Positions 42,601 to 50,518 of a stretch of 64,000 bases of DNA are shown in pieces (within the stretch, counting starts at the first letter, position 1; every line of letters begins with the position of its first letter). Source of the DNA: Devosia nitrariae (lineage in GTDB: Bacteria > Pseudomonadota > Alphaproteobacteria > Rhizobiales > Devosiaceae). Under the pieces are notes generated by a model. The model saw only the letters and a list, made by a program, of their open reading frames with translations, ran no database searches and was not told the origin of the DNA. A program made the translations under genes and the position numbers. The stretch is from NCBI RefSeq assembly GCF_030160115.1, contig NZ_BSNS01000007.1, positions 359,501 through 423,500 of the forward strand, written 5' to 3'.

Positions 42601-43131
42601 ATGCGCAGCATACGACTATTCGCCCCTACCACAGCACCAATAGCGACGATCGCCGCCGTGGTAATCTTTCTTCTTTCAGCGGCTGCCGGTGCGCTGGAGC
42701 CCGTGACCCTGCCCGAGGCTGGCGCCACGGTCGCGTTCAAGGCGATCAATGGCGACCGGGAAGTTCCGGTCACGGTCAGAGAACTCGAGGCCCTGGGGCT
42801 TTATCGGGTCACGACCACGAGCCCGTGGGAGAAGGGCGAACTAGTCTTCGAGGGCGTACTTTTCAGCGATGTCGTCGAACATGTCGGGCTCGGTGACGCG
42901 GATGCGATCCGATTACGGGGCCTTGACAGCTACACACAGGTGATCCCTCGCGAGGATTGGATCGACAGACCCCTGATCCTCGCGACGCGCCAGAACGGCG
43001 AGCTGTTGACGCGACGCACGCAGGGGCCGACGCGCGTCGTCTATCCGCTTTCCGAATATCCCGCCTACGATTCTGCCGTGCACGATGGGCGATGGGTTTG
43101 GCTCATCGAGAGCATGGATCCGGTGGAGTAG
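42601..43131 (+). CDS. Oxidoreductase molybdopterin-binding (SUOX-like) fold periplasmic protein
   Basis: A 176-residue protein with an N-terminal signal or anchor helix (residues 9-30, ending SAAAGA). The mature part resembles the molybdopterin-binding SUOX fold: VTVRELEALGLYRVTTTSPWEKGELVFEGVLFSDVVEHVGL, then LDSYTQVIPREDW and a closing VWLIESMDPVE. The cofactor-ligating Cys of true molybdenum enzymes is absent, so it is probably a sensory or binding protein. AAGGAG precedes the ATG. Only 16 bases separate it from the following GGDEF-EAL gene, so it likely supplies a periplasmic signal to it. Confidence 0.8.
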   Translation: MRSIRLFAPTTAPIATIAAVVIFLLSAAAGALEPVTLPEAGATVAFKAINGDREVPVTVRELEALGLYRVTTTSPWEKGELVFEGVLFSDVVEHVGLGDADAIRLRGLDSYTQVIPREDWIDRPLILATRQNGELLTRRTQGPTRVVYPLSEYPAYDSAVHDGRWVWLIESMDPVE

Positions 43132-43147
43132 CCGCCGAGGAAACCCG

Positions 43148-45115
43148 ATGCTGATCCGCCTTATTCGCACGCGGCTGGCGCTCCTGGTATCGGTCTTGGT
43201 GGCCATAGTGATGTCCGCCGCCACGATCTTCAGCTTCTACAATACGCTCAATGAGATCGAGAATTCGCTTCCCAACTTCGGCTTCTTTTCGATGCGCGAG
43301 TTGAACCTCGCCATCCGCGACGTCGCGCACCTCAAGGACATGGTCACGCTGGCGCGTCTTGCGCCGGACCAGCAGGAGAGCATCGACCTGATCTCGAAGG
43401 CCAACGACCTGGTCTACGTCCGGTTCGGCCGCCAGGATCAGGCGTCCACGATCCGTGGGTACCCCACATACGGCCCTGCCGTCACTCGCGCCCGCGCGGT
43501 TGTCGCCAGGCTAGACCGGCTTCTCGACCGGGGCCCTCCCCTTTCGGTCCTGGTGCTTACCCAGGTCGGCGAGGAACTGGCGGCGACCAAAGACGGCATG
43601 GCCGACGCCTACCACGCCTTTGGCCAGGCAACCAACGTAGAACTTGCCGAAATCCAGATCCGCCTGGGTCAACTCAATGTACTGACCGCAATCGTTCTTT
43701 CCGTGTTCTCGGCAATGGCGATCGGTGTGGCCGTTCTCTTGGTCAACCGGCACCGCACGCTTCGGTTCATGCGGCATCTCGCCTGGCACGATCCGCTGAC
43801 CGAACTGAAGAATCGTGCCTGGCTGCTGACCAATGCCGAGGGCGTCCTGCGCAGAGCCACAGGCGCCAATCGTAGCGTTGCCCTTCTCCTTATCGACGTC
43901 GATCGCTTCAAGGAAGTGAACGACACGTTTGGGCATGCAGCCGGCGACGCGCTGCTCAAGGCAGTCGGGCGCCTGCTCCTCGATGTGGAGAAGAGATGCG
44001 CGGGCCACGCTGTTCGGCTCGGCGGAGACGAATTCGCCCTGTTGCTGCCAATAGCTTCCCGCTCGATCCTCCAGCGCGTCACTGATGAGCTGCGCGAAGG
44101 TCTCAACACGCGGCTCGACCTCGACGGTATTGAAACGCGCATGAGCGCAAGCATAGGTGTGGCGCGCTTTCCCGAGCACGCAGCCGATCTCGGCGCCCTG
44201 TTGCGGTGTGCCGACTATGCGCTCTATTCGGCAAAGGCCCGCGGTGGTGGGTACGACGTGCTGTTTTCTCCCGAGGCCGCACACCGGATGGAAAACCAGC
44301 ACCGCCTGGACGCGGCGATCCGCAGTGCGATTGCCGCCGATGAACTGTTCCTCAACTGGCAACCACAATACGAACTCACAACCGGGAGACTCAGCGGAGC
44401 TGAGGCTTTGGTGAGCTGGCACGACCCGACAACCGGAAGGACTGTCCCTGCGGCCGAATTCATACCCGCGGCCGAGGGAAGCGAACTCATCCTCGACATC
44501 GACAGATTCGTGTTGACCAAAGCCTGCCAACAGGCCGTCGCATGGCGCGCCGAAGTCCCCGGCGACTTCACCTTCAGCGTCAACATCTCCGCCAAGCACA
44601 TGCAGCGTCCGGATTTGCCCGAGTTCGTCCGCAAGACGCTCAGCGAGACAGGGCTGGAACCTGGCCGCCTGGAGCTGGAGATCACCGAAAGTGCGTTCAT
44701 CGAGAACAAGCAGGCGGCGCTCAAGGTGCTCTCGCAGTTGCAAGCCTTTGGCGTGCGTTTTGCCCTTGACGATTTCGGCACAGGCTATTCGTCGCTGAGC
44801 TACCTCATCGATCTCGACGTAACACGCCTGAAGATCGACCGATCCTTCATCTCCAACGTGATGGTGTCGACCGGAAAGCGCAACGTCGTGCAGTCGATCA
44901 TGGCGCTCGCCCATTCTCTCGATCTCGACATCGTCGCCGAAGGCGTCGAGACGCCCGAGCAGACCGCCTTCCTGATGCAGCTCGGATGCCGCTACGCGCA
45001 GGGCTTCCTGTTGTCGCGCCCGATCAGCCCGGATGAACTGACAGGGCTCCTGGCCAGCAAGAACCGGGTCACCCCCGAGTTGATTGAGGGCGCCAAACGA
45101 ATCCTCGCCGCCTGA
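43148..45115 (+). CDS. Bifunctional GGDEF-EAL cyclic-di-GMP protein
   Basis: A 655-residue membrane protein: helix at 7-29, a periplasmic sensor of about 150 residues, helix near 185-207, then GGDEF and EAL domains. GGDEF has HDPLTELKNRAWL and an intact RLGGDEFALLL loop. EAL has GAEALVSWHDP, FSVNISAKHM, LELEITESAF, ALDDFGTGYSSL, LKIDRSF, VAEGVET and YAQGFLL. In the first EAL motif (ExLxR) the Arg is Ser, but the other metal-binding residues are present, so phosphodiesterase activity is uncertain. The gene is in an operon with the SUOX-like protein. Confidence 0.92.
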   Translation: MLIRLIRTRLALLVSVLVAIVMSAATIFSFYNTLNEIENSLPNFGFFSMRELNLAIRDVAHLKDMVTLARLAPDQQESIDLISKANDLVYVRFGRQDQASTIRGYPTYGPAVTRARAVVARLDRLLDRGPPLSVLVLTQVGEELAATKDGMADAYHAFGQATNVELAEIQIRLGQLNVLTAIVLSVFSAMAIGVAVLLVNRHRTLRFMRHLAWHDPLTELKNRAWLLTNAEGVLRRATGANRSVALLLIDVDRFKEVNDTFGHAAGDALLKAVGRLLLDVEKRCAGHAVRLGGDEFALLLPIASRSILQRVTDELREGLNTRLDLDGIETRMSASIGVARFPEHAADLGALLRCADYALYSAKARGGGYDVLFSPEAAHRMENQHRLDAAIRSAIAADELFLNWQPQYELTTGRLSGAEALVSWHDPTTGRTVPAAEFIPAAEGSELILDIDRFVLTKACQQAVAWRAEVPGDFTFSVNISAKHMQRPDLPEFVRKTLSETGLEPGRLELEITESAFIENKQAALKVLSQLQAFGVRFALDDFGTGYSSLSYLIDLDVTRLKIDRSFISNVMVSTGKRNVVQSIMALAHSLDLDIVAEGVETPEQTAFLMQLGCRYAQGFLLSRPISPDELTGLLASKNRVTPELIEGAKRILAA

Positions 45116-45162
45116 TTTGGCAGGGCGAGGAGTGTGTTCGGTACCGCACTTCTGGAGGATGA

Positions 45163-45247
45163 TGGTGCGGGCGGTCGGAATCGAACCGACACTCCTTTCG
45201 GAACCGGATTTTGAGTCCGGCGCGTCTACCAGTTCCGCCACGCCCGC
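45163..45247 (-). tRNA. tRNA-Leu (anticodon CAA)
   Basis: An 85-base cloverleaf on the minus strand with acceptor GCGGGCG, a long variable arm as in class II tRNAs, and the anticodon stem CCGGA/TCCGG around CTCAAAA, giving CAA. The T-loop is TTCGATT. CCA is encoded (45163-45165). It lies between the GGDEF-EAL gene and dsbB. Confidence 0.97.
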
Positions 45248-45400
45248 AGCTTTGGCGACAAGCGCCATCGGTAGGATGACAGCCGACTAGCCCGAAAGCT
45301 GCGCTCCGTCAATTGGCGTGATCACAAGCGTGCCATGACGCTGGCGTTTTCGGCCGGCGCCCGTTAACGAGCCTCGTCCAGAGTCCTTTGCGAGATCCGC

Positions 45401-45913
45401 ATGACCCGAACCGCTCCCCTCGACAAGCTCGCCGCCGGCGCGGCGTTCCTTCTTGGCCTTGCCGCGATCATGGGCGCACTCGGCTCGCAATATATCGGCG
45501 GCCTGGTGCCGTGCGAACTCTGCCTCGAGCAGCGTCTCGCCTATTATTGGGGCCTGCCACTGCTCGCCGTCATCCTGGTGCTGTGGAACCGGCTGCCGAT
45601 TGCCGTCTGGTATCTGGCGATCGCCATCGTTGCCGCGCTCTTCGTCTGGGGCGCTTATTTGGGCACTTATCATGCCGGGGTCGAGTGGGGCTTCTGGCCC
45701 GGCCCTACCTCCTGCACGGGAGTCGGTGATGCGGTCGGCTTCGATGCGCTCGCCGACCTCAACTCGGCCCGCATCGTGCCCTGCGACCAGGTACAGTTCC
45801 GCTTCCTCGGGCTCTCGCTTGCCGGCTACAACGCCCTGATCTCGGTAGCGGTCGTCGGACTGCTGGGGCTGGCAGCGCTGTTCCAGTGGCGCAAGACTAA
45901 CCCTGGAGAATAG
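45401..45913 (+). CDS. dsbB: Disulfide bond formation protein B
   Basis: A 170-residue inner-membrane protein with four helices. The first periplasmic loop has the redox pair PCELC (about residues 38-41); the second loop has Cys in TSCTG and VPCDQ. This is the DsbB layout in which electrons pass from DsbA to quinone. Quinone-side residues sit in the QRLAYYWGLPLL segment. A dsbA gene is not in the window. The 3' end overlaps the remnant of a ParE toxin on the other strand. Confidence 0.93.
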   Translation: MTRTAPLDKLAAGAAFLLGLAAIMGALGSQYIGGLVPCELCLEQRLAYYWGLPLLAVILVLWNRLPIAVWYLAIAIVAALFVWGAYLGTYHAGVEWGFWPGPTSCTGVGDAVGFDALADLNSARIVPCDQVQFRFLGLSLAGYNALISVAVVGLLGLAALFQWRKTNPGE

Positions 45914-46187
45914 AGCGATAGTCCCTCGCGTCGCTCAAGATATGGATGACGACGACATCCTCGTGGTAACTTGATAGAAGATCGAGTATCAACGATAGGG
46001 CATGCGCCGCAGGTTGCGATGCTTGAAATCGGACACCAACGGATACCGCAAGGGCTGATCAATGAGCTTGTGGCAGTGAGCCACCAGTTCCTCGATAAAG
46101 GTCGCGGCCCGTTACCGTTCTCCATTCGATATAGTAGGCGATGGATGCTAAATCTTCCTGCGCCTCCTCAGAAATCGTAACCGTCAT
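45897..46187 (-). pseudogene. Frameshifted ParE/RelE-type toxin gene
   Basis: Reading from ATG 46187, MTVTISEEAQEDLASIAYYIEW is the start of a RelE/ParE toxin, but the frame then leaves the family. In another frame come TFIEELVAHCHKLIDQPLRYPLVSDF, KHRNLRRMPYR, a TGA where CGA (Arg) is expected, and YSIFYQV; in a third, EDVVVIHILSDARDYRSILQG to TAG 45897. That needs two frameshifts with opposite sign (total length 291, divisible by 3) and contains in-frame TAA and TGA. No functional toxin can be made. The ATG overlaps the stop of the intact ParD-like gene. Confidence 0.85.
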
Positions 46188-46438
46188 CGACGCGACATCT
46201 CGGCCATCTTCCGATATTTCGCGATCAGCCGCTCGGCAACTTCATCGAGCGGTTTGACCCGTCCCTCCTCGACGTCCTTGAGGCCGCGCTCGAGCGCTGC
46301 ACGTAACCGCGCTTCGCGCTCCTGCACCAGGCGCACGCCCTCGCGCAATACCTCGCTCTTGGAATTGTACCGGCCTGTGGCGACGAGATCGTTCACCACC
46401 TTCTCGAGGGTTTCACCCAGTTCCGCGCTGATCGCCAT
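46184..46438 (-). CDS. ParD-like antitoxin (ribbon-helix-helix)
   Basis: An 84-residue protein. AISAELGETLEKVVNDLVATGRYNSKSEVLREGVRLVQEREARL is the ribbon-helix-helix DNA-binding part of ParD antitoxins (the GRYxSxSEVLREGLR core); the charged C-terminus (LKDVEEGRVKPLDEVAERLIAKYRKMA) would wrap the toxin. The start at 46438 (MAISAEL) is the homology start. It is intact although its partner toxin gene, which overlaps its stop codon by four bases, is destroyed. It may still bind its own promoter. Confidence 0.9.
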   Translation of the reverse strand: MAISAELGETLEKVVNDLVATGRYNSKSEVLREGVRLVQEREARLRAALERGLKDVEEGRVKPLDEVAERLIAKYRKMAEMSRR

Positions 46439-46512
46439 AGCCCGTTCTCCGCGTTGCCAATCAATAATAGTTATTGGCGTGCTTAAGACAACGCGCACAG
46501 TGTGGCAGCGGC

Positions 46513-47070
46513 TTACGGCTCCAGTTCGATATCCCAGTAGAGATAATCAAGCCAGCTCTGGTGCAAATGGTTGGGCGGGAAGGCACGGCCGTTGTTGTGC
46601 AGGTCGAAGACCGTCGGGTGATACGGCTTCTGGCGCGGGAACATGTTGATTTCCCACGGCATGCGATTGGCCTTCTTGAGGTTGCAGGGCGCGCAGGCCG
46701 CCACCACGTTCTCCCAGGTCGTGCGCCCGCCCTTGGAGCGCGGGACGACATGGTCGAACGTCAGGTCTTCCTTCGATCCGCAATACTGGCACAGGAAGCG
46801 GTCGCGCAGGAACACGTTGAAGCGGGTAAAGGCCGGGTGCTTGGCGGGCTTCACATATTCCTTGAGCGAGACAACGCTCGGCAGCTTCATCTCGAGGGAC
46901 GGGCTGTGGATGGCGGTATCGTATTCGGAAACGATATTGACCCGGTCCAGGCACACCGCCTTGATCGCATCCTGCCAGGACCAAAGCGAGAGAGGGTAAT
47001 AGCTGAGCGGACGGAAGTCGGCATTCAGCACGAGTGCGGGACAGCCCTCAGGCGACACATGGATTGTCAC
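46513..47070 (-). CDS. HNH endonuclease family protein
   Basis: A 185-residue protein. The C-terminal HNH domain has a zinc CxxC pair (FLCQYCGSKEDLTFDHVVPRSKGG, with DH as the first catalytic motif) and VVAACAPCNLKKANRMPWE (second CxxC and the Asn). The N-terminal part (LVLNADFRPLSYYPLSLWSWQDAIKAVCLDRVNIVSEYD) is the typical partner of this widespread HNH group, whose role is unknown; it is not linked to a restriction enzyme here. The start codon is GTG. Confidence 0.92.
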   Translation of the reverse strand: MTIHVSPEGCPALVLNADFRPLSYYPLSLWSWQDAIKAVCLDRVNIVSEYDTAIHSPSLEMKLPSVVSLKEYVKPAKHPAFTRFNVFLRDRFLCQYCGSKEDLTFDHVVPRSKGGRTTWENVVAACAPCNLKKANRMPWEINMFPRQKPYHPTVFDLHNNGRAFPPNHLHQSWLDYLYWDIELEP

Positions 47071-47171
47071 TTGAGCCTCCCGAAGCGGGAATCAGTCAAG
47101 TCCATAGCGCCCTTATACTAAGCCGTTTGTGACATGGCTGTGAAGCGGGCAAAGCAGCGCTGTGGCGGCGA

Positions 47172-47834
47172 TCAATCGCTGCCGGAAATCTCCCGGACAA
47201 ACGCAGTGGCAAAGGCGAGGCCATCGGGCGCGATACCGTGGCCGACGCCGTGCGAGACGTGGTGGCGCACGCTGATGCCGGCAGCAGCCAGGGCCTGCTC
47301 AGCCTCGGCACTGAGGTGCGCATCGACAACCGTGTCGAGGTCGCCATGGACGAGGCAGACCGGCGGTTTGATCGACGTCGGACCGAACCCTTCCGGTGGC
47401 ACGAAGGCTCCCGAGAAGGCGACGATCCCCATCAGCGGTTCGGGCAGCGAAAGCCCGGCATGCAGCGCCATCATCGCGCCTTGGCTGAAACCGGCAAGGA
47501 TGGTATCGCTGGCCGAAAGCCCCGTCTGCGCCCACAGATCCTCCAGGAACCGCACGAGAACCGGCCGGGCGAGCGCCACGCCCGCTTGCCGGCTTGCCAG
47601 CCGATCGCCATCGAATTCGACGTCGAACCACTGATGGCCGACATCCAAATGTCTACAAGGCTCGGGCGCATTGGGCGCCAGGAACAGCGCCTCGGGCAGC
47701 ACCGGCTGCCAATGGGGCGCAAGCGAGATGAGATCGTTGCCGTCCGACCCATATCCGTGCAGCAGCACCACCGCCTGGCGGGGTGCGCCGCCCGATCGAG
47801 GCGCCAGCATCGGACCGGAGAGCGTTGCGGTCAA
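47172..47834 (-). CDS. Alpha/beta hydrolase (carboxylesterase/phospholipase, YpfH-like)
   Basis: A 220-residue hydrolase. VVLLHGYGSDGNDLISLAPHW is the oxyanion loop, GFSQGAMMAL the Ser elbow, GDLDTVVDAHLS the Asp, and HHVSHGVGHGIAPDG the His region. This matches small carboxylesterases or lysophospholipases. The TTG at 47834 overlaps the stop codon of the upstream glycosylase gene by four bases, indicating coupling; an ATG at 47810 is the alternative. Confidence 0.9.
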   Translation of the reverse strand: MTATLSGPMLAPRSGGAPRQAVVLLHGYGSDGNDLISLAPHWQPVLPEALFLAPNAPEPCRHLDVGHQWFDVEFDGDRLASRQAGVALARPVLVRFLEDLWAQTGLSASDTILAGFSQGAMMALHAGLSLPEPLMGIVAFSGAFVPPEGFGPTSIKPPVCLVHGDLDTVVDAHLSAEAEQALAAAGISVRHHVSHGVGHGIAPDGLAFATAFVREISGSD

Positions 47835-48490
47835 AGAATGATCCCTTCCCTGTCGCGGATCGCCGCGTAGTAGCGCCAGAAGAGCAGCGCGGCGGTGGCG
47901 CGGTGCGGCGACCAGTCGAGCGCCATCGACACCAACTGCTTGACCGAAGGCGACGCGTCAAGGCCGAAGGCATGGCCGACCGCCTTTTGTAAGGCAAGGT
48001 CGCCGGCCGGGAAGACATCCGGATGCCCGGCGCAGAACATAAGGTAAATCTCTGCCGTCCAGGGGCCTATGCCCTTGTGGGCGGTAAGATACGCGACCGC
48101 CTCCTCGGCGGCGAGCCCTTCGACAAGGGTAAAATCGAGCTCGCCCGAAACCACTGCTTCGGCAATGACTCGTACGGTGCGGTACTTTCCAGCCGAAAAG
48201 CCGGTGGCGCGCACAGTGGATTCATCGAGTCCGAGATAGGTTTGCGGGTCGAGCGCGCCGGGCAGCGCTTCGAAGCGGGACCAGATGGCGTTGGCGCTGG
48301 CAACCGACAATTGCTGCCCGCAGATAATCTTGGCGAGGCCTACGAACCCGCGTGGCGCCGAGCGCGGCGGAAACGGGCCGGCGCGCTCGTTGACGGCCCT
48401 GAGCCGCGGATCGCGCGCAAGGAGCGCATTGAGGTGGCGCGCGACCGCCGCCTCCGAATTCAGCCGATCTGTCAATGCGTTGGCCTGCAT
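47831..48490 (-). CDS. DNA-3-methyladenine glycosylase, AlkA-type
   Basis: A helix-hairpin-helix glycosylase of about 219 residues: FVGLAKIICGQQLSVASANAIW, then HKGIGPWTAEIYLMFCAGHPDVFPAGDLALQKAV, in which HKGIGPWTA is the hairpin and the Asp in AGD is catalytic. It removes alkylated purines. The ATG at 48490 starts MQANALTDRL. The frame continues to a GTG at 48538, but those 16 codons come from the palindromic repeat at 48512-48615, so the longer form is doubtful. It is followed by an overlapping esterase gene. Confidence 0.87.
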   Translation of the reverse strand: MQANALTDRLNSEAAVARHLNALLARDPRLRAVNERAGPFPPRSAPRGFVGLAKIICGQQLSVASANAIWSRFEALPGALDPQTYLGLDESTVRATGFSAGKYRTVRVIAEAVVSGELDFTLVEGLAAEEAVAYLTAHKGIGPWTAEIYLMFCAGHPDVFPAGDLALQKAVGHAFGLDASPSVKQLVSMALDWSPHRATAALLFWRYYAAIRDREGIIL

Positions 48491-48511
48491 GCTACGGAGA
48501 ACCTCCTCCAG

Positions 48512-48615
48512 AGTGTTTTCAGCAAAAGTGGATGCCACTTTTGCGGTTCGAAAACGCTACACTTCAAGGACTTAGAGGTCCCGTTCCGATTAAATCGGAA
48601 CGGTAAAAGCTCTAG
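48512..48615. repeat. Modular palindromic repeat, type 1, copy A
   Basis: GTTTTCAGCAAAAGTGG...CCACTTTTGCGGTTCGAAAACGC forms a nested hairpin, followed by CCCGTTCCGATTAAATCGGAACGG as a second hairpin and a closing CTCTAG. The same order occurs at 53673-53780. It lies between the divergent glycosylase and gluQ genes. Confidence 0.88.
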
Positions 48616-48624
48616 GGAACCTAT

Positions 48625-49467
48625 ATGGCATCGCGTCCGGTTTTGCGATTCGCGCCGAGCCCGAACGGGCGGCTGCACCTCGGCCACGCTTATTCGGCGC
48701 TCTTTACCTGGGCAGCCGCCGAAGCGCTGGGAGGGGTGACGCTGCTGCGCATCGAGGACATCGACACCGCGCGCTGTAAACCCGAATTCGACGCGGCAAT
48801 CATCGAGGACCTGCAATGGCTTGGGCTGTCCTGGCCCGAGCCGGTGCTGCGCCAGTCGAGCCGTTTTCCCGCCTATGCGGCAGCCGCCGACAGGCTGAAG
48901 GCAACTGGCCTGCTTTATCCCTGCTTCTGCACGCGCAAGGAAGTGGCGGAACGGGCGGCTGGTGTCGATCCGGACGGGAAGCCGCTCTACCCCGGCACCT
49001 GCCGCAATCTCTCGCCTGAGAAGCGGGCGGACTTGATGGCGCAAGGACATCCCCATCAATGGCGGCTGCGCACGAACGAGGCGCTGGCCCTGGCCGGTCC
49101 GCTGACGATGACGAGCTTCGATCTCACGGGAGAGCGGTCCGAACGGCAGGTCAGGCCGCAGGATTGGGGCGACGCGGTGATCGTGCGCAAGGATACTCCG
49201 ACGAGCTACCACCTTGCGGTCACGGTCGACGACGCCTTCCAGGGCGTCACCCACGTCACCCGCGGCATGGACCTTTATCGCGCGACTGACCTCCACCGGC
49301 TGCTGCAGGCCCTGCTCGACCTGCCGGCACCGCTCTACTGCCACCACAAGCTCATGGCCGACGAGGGAGACCTCAAGCTCTCCAAGTCACGCGGTTCAGC
49401 AGGCCTCAAGGACCTCCGCGCCGCCGGCTGGACCTCGGATGAGGTGCGCCGGCGGCTGGGGTTTTGA
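48625..49467 (+). CDS. gluQ: Glutamyl-Q tRNA(Asp) synthetase
   Basis: A 280-residue protein equal to a GluRS catalytic domain without an anticodon-binding domain. RFAPSPNGRLHLGHAYSA holds the HLGH version of HIGH; LRIEDIDTARCKPEF follows; CFCTRKE with a later Cys/His resembles the zinc site; and KLSKSRG is the KMSKS loop. It attaches glutamate to queuosine in tRNA(Asp). This links to the queuosine-precursor transporter at 264-902. It is preceded by repeat A and followed by a convergent SDR-like gene. Confidence 0.95.
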   Translation: MASRPVLRFAPSPNGRLHLGHAYSALFTWAAAEALGGVTLLRIEDIDTARCKPEFDAAIIEDLQWLGLSWPEPVLRQSSRFPAYAAAADRLKATGLLYPCFCTRKEVAERAAGVDPDGKPLYPGTCRNLSPEKRADLMAQGHPHQWRLRTNEALALAGPLTMTSFDLTGERSERQVRPQDWGDAVIVRKDTPTSYHLAVTVDDAFQGVTHVTRGMDLYRATDLHRLLQALLDLPAPLYCHHKLMADEGDLKLSKSRGSAGLKDLRAAGWTSDEVRRRLGF

Positions 49468-49482
49468 AGGGTACCTTCCCTC

Positions 49483-50430
49483 TCACGCCGCCGCCTTCTC
49501 ACCCTCGAAGAACTTCTCGACGGTGGCGGCGACGGCCTCTTCGAAGGGCGTGCCGAAATCAGGGCCGAGCATCGCATCGAGCCGCGGATCGGCGAGGCGC
49601 ATGGGGTTGTCCCAGAGATAGCGCATCTTGACGAGCTCGCGCATCAACGGCATGGCGAGACCGACGGCCGAGAGCATCAGCCACGGGGTGGGCACGCGCT
49701 TGAGCTTCATTGGCGTGACCGCCTGGATGGCATGAAACATCTGCCCGGCGGTGACGTAATGGCCGGCGAAGTGGAAGGCTTCGTAGCCGGCGAGGGCGCC
49801 GCGCCTCTCTGCCAGCCTGACGAACGCGCGTCCGAGGTCGGGCAGATACGCCCAGCTGTGCGGGGTCTCGTGGGCCGCGAGCGCCACGCGCCCCTTGCCC
49901 GCCTCGCGCAGGATTAAGAGATCGTGCCAGTCATTGTGCGACTTCGGCCCGAAGAAATCTCCCGCTCGCACGACGATCGCCTGGAACGCGCCACGCGCCG
50001 CGGCAGCCTTCAGCATTGCTTCCATGCGCACGCGGATCTCTCCGCGCGGGCGCTCGGGACGCACGGGCGCATCGGGCGTCAGCAGCTCTTGGCTGGCGGC
50101 GTAATTGTAGACGTTGCCGGGAAAGAGCATGGTCTTGCCCGAAGACCCCATCGCCTCGATGACGCGGGCGAGCTGCGCCTCGGCGCGGCCGTCGAACCAC
50201 TTGTCATAGGGCAGGTTGAGCCCGTTGAAGACGACGTCGGCGTCGGCGATGGCCCCCTTCAGCGCGCCAACATCGTCGGCATCGCCCGCAACGAAATCGA
50301 CGCCTGCGATCGGCTGCCGGTTCGAGCGTCCGAAGCCGGTCACGCTCCAGCCGGCATCGACGAACGCCTGAGCCGCGGCATGTCCGACATGCCCGTTGAT
50401 ACCGATGATGAGAACCCTGTCCTTGCGCAT
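49483..50430 (-). CDS. NAD(P)-dependent epimerase/dehydratase family protein
   Basis: A 315-residue extended-SDR protein. The cofactor motif RVLIIGINGHVGHAAAQAF is at residues 5-23; NGLNLPYDKW, LFPGNVYNYAAS and VVRAGDFFGPKSHNDW follow. The usual YxxxK is replaced by a YNYAAS arrangement without the Lys, so catalysis is uncertain, as in many atypical SDRs. The ATG at 50430 has AAGGAG seven bases upstream; another ATG is at 50436. A LysR gene diverges 88 bases away and is the likely regulator. Confidence 0.85.
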   Translation of the reverse strand: MRKDRVLIIGINGHVGHAAAQAFVDAGWSVTGFGRSNRQPIAGVDFVAGDADDVGALKGAIADADVVFNGLNLPYDKWFDGRAEAQLARVIEAMGSSGKTMLFPGNVYNYAASQELLTPDAPVRPERPRGEIRVRMEAMLKAAAARGAFQAIVVRAGDFFGPKSHNDWHDLLILREAGKGRVALAAHETPHSWAYLPDLGRAFVRLAERRGALAGYEAFHFAGHYVTAGQMFHAIQAVTPMKLKRVPTPWLMLSAVGLAMPLMRELVKMRYLWDNPMRLADPRLDAMLGPDFGTPFEEAVAATVEKFFEGEKAAA

Positions 50431-50518
50431 TTCCATTCTCCTTGTGGTTGACGAGGACAAGGTGTGCCATTCACAATCGTTTTAACATCTACCATGTGCG
50501 CAGCGACGAGATACAATA

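Noticed and set aside
43511-45268. Open frame of 585 codons on the minus strand
   Set aside because: It is antisense to the clear GGDEF-EAL gene and runs through tRNA-Leu; it has no family motifs and is a high-GC codon shadow.
46513-47070. HNH nuclease as part of a restriction or anti-phage system
   Set aside because: It belongs to a widespread stand-alone HNH group and has no methylase, helicase or other defence gene beside it.
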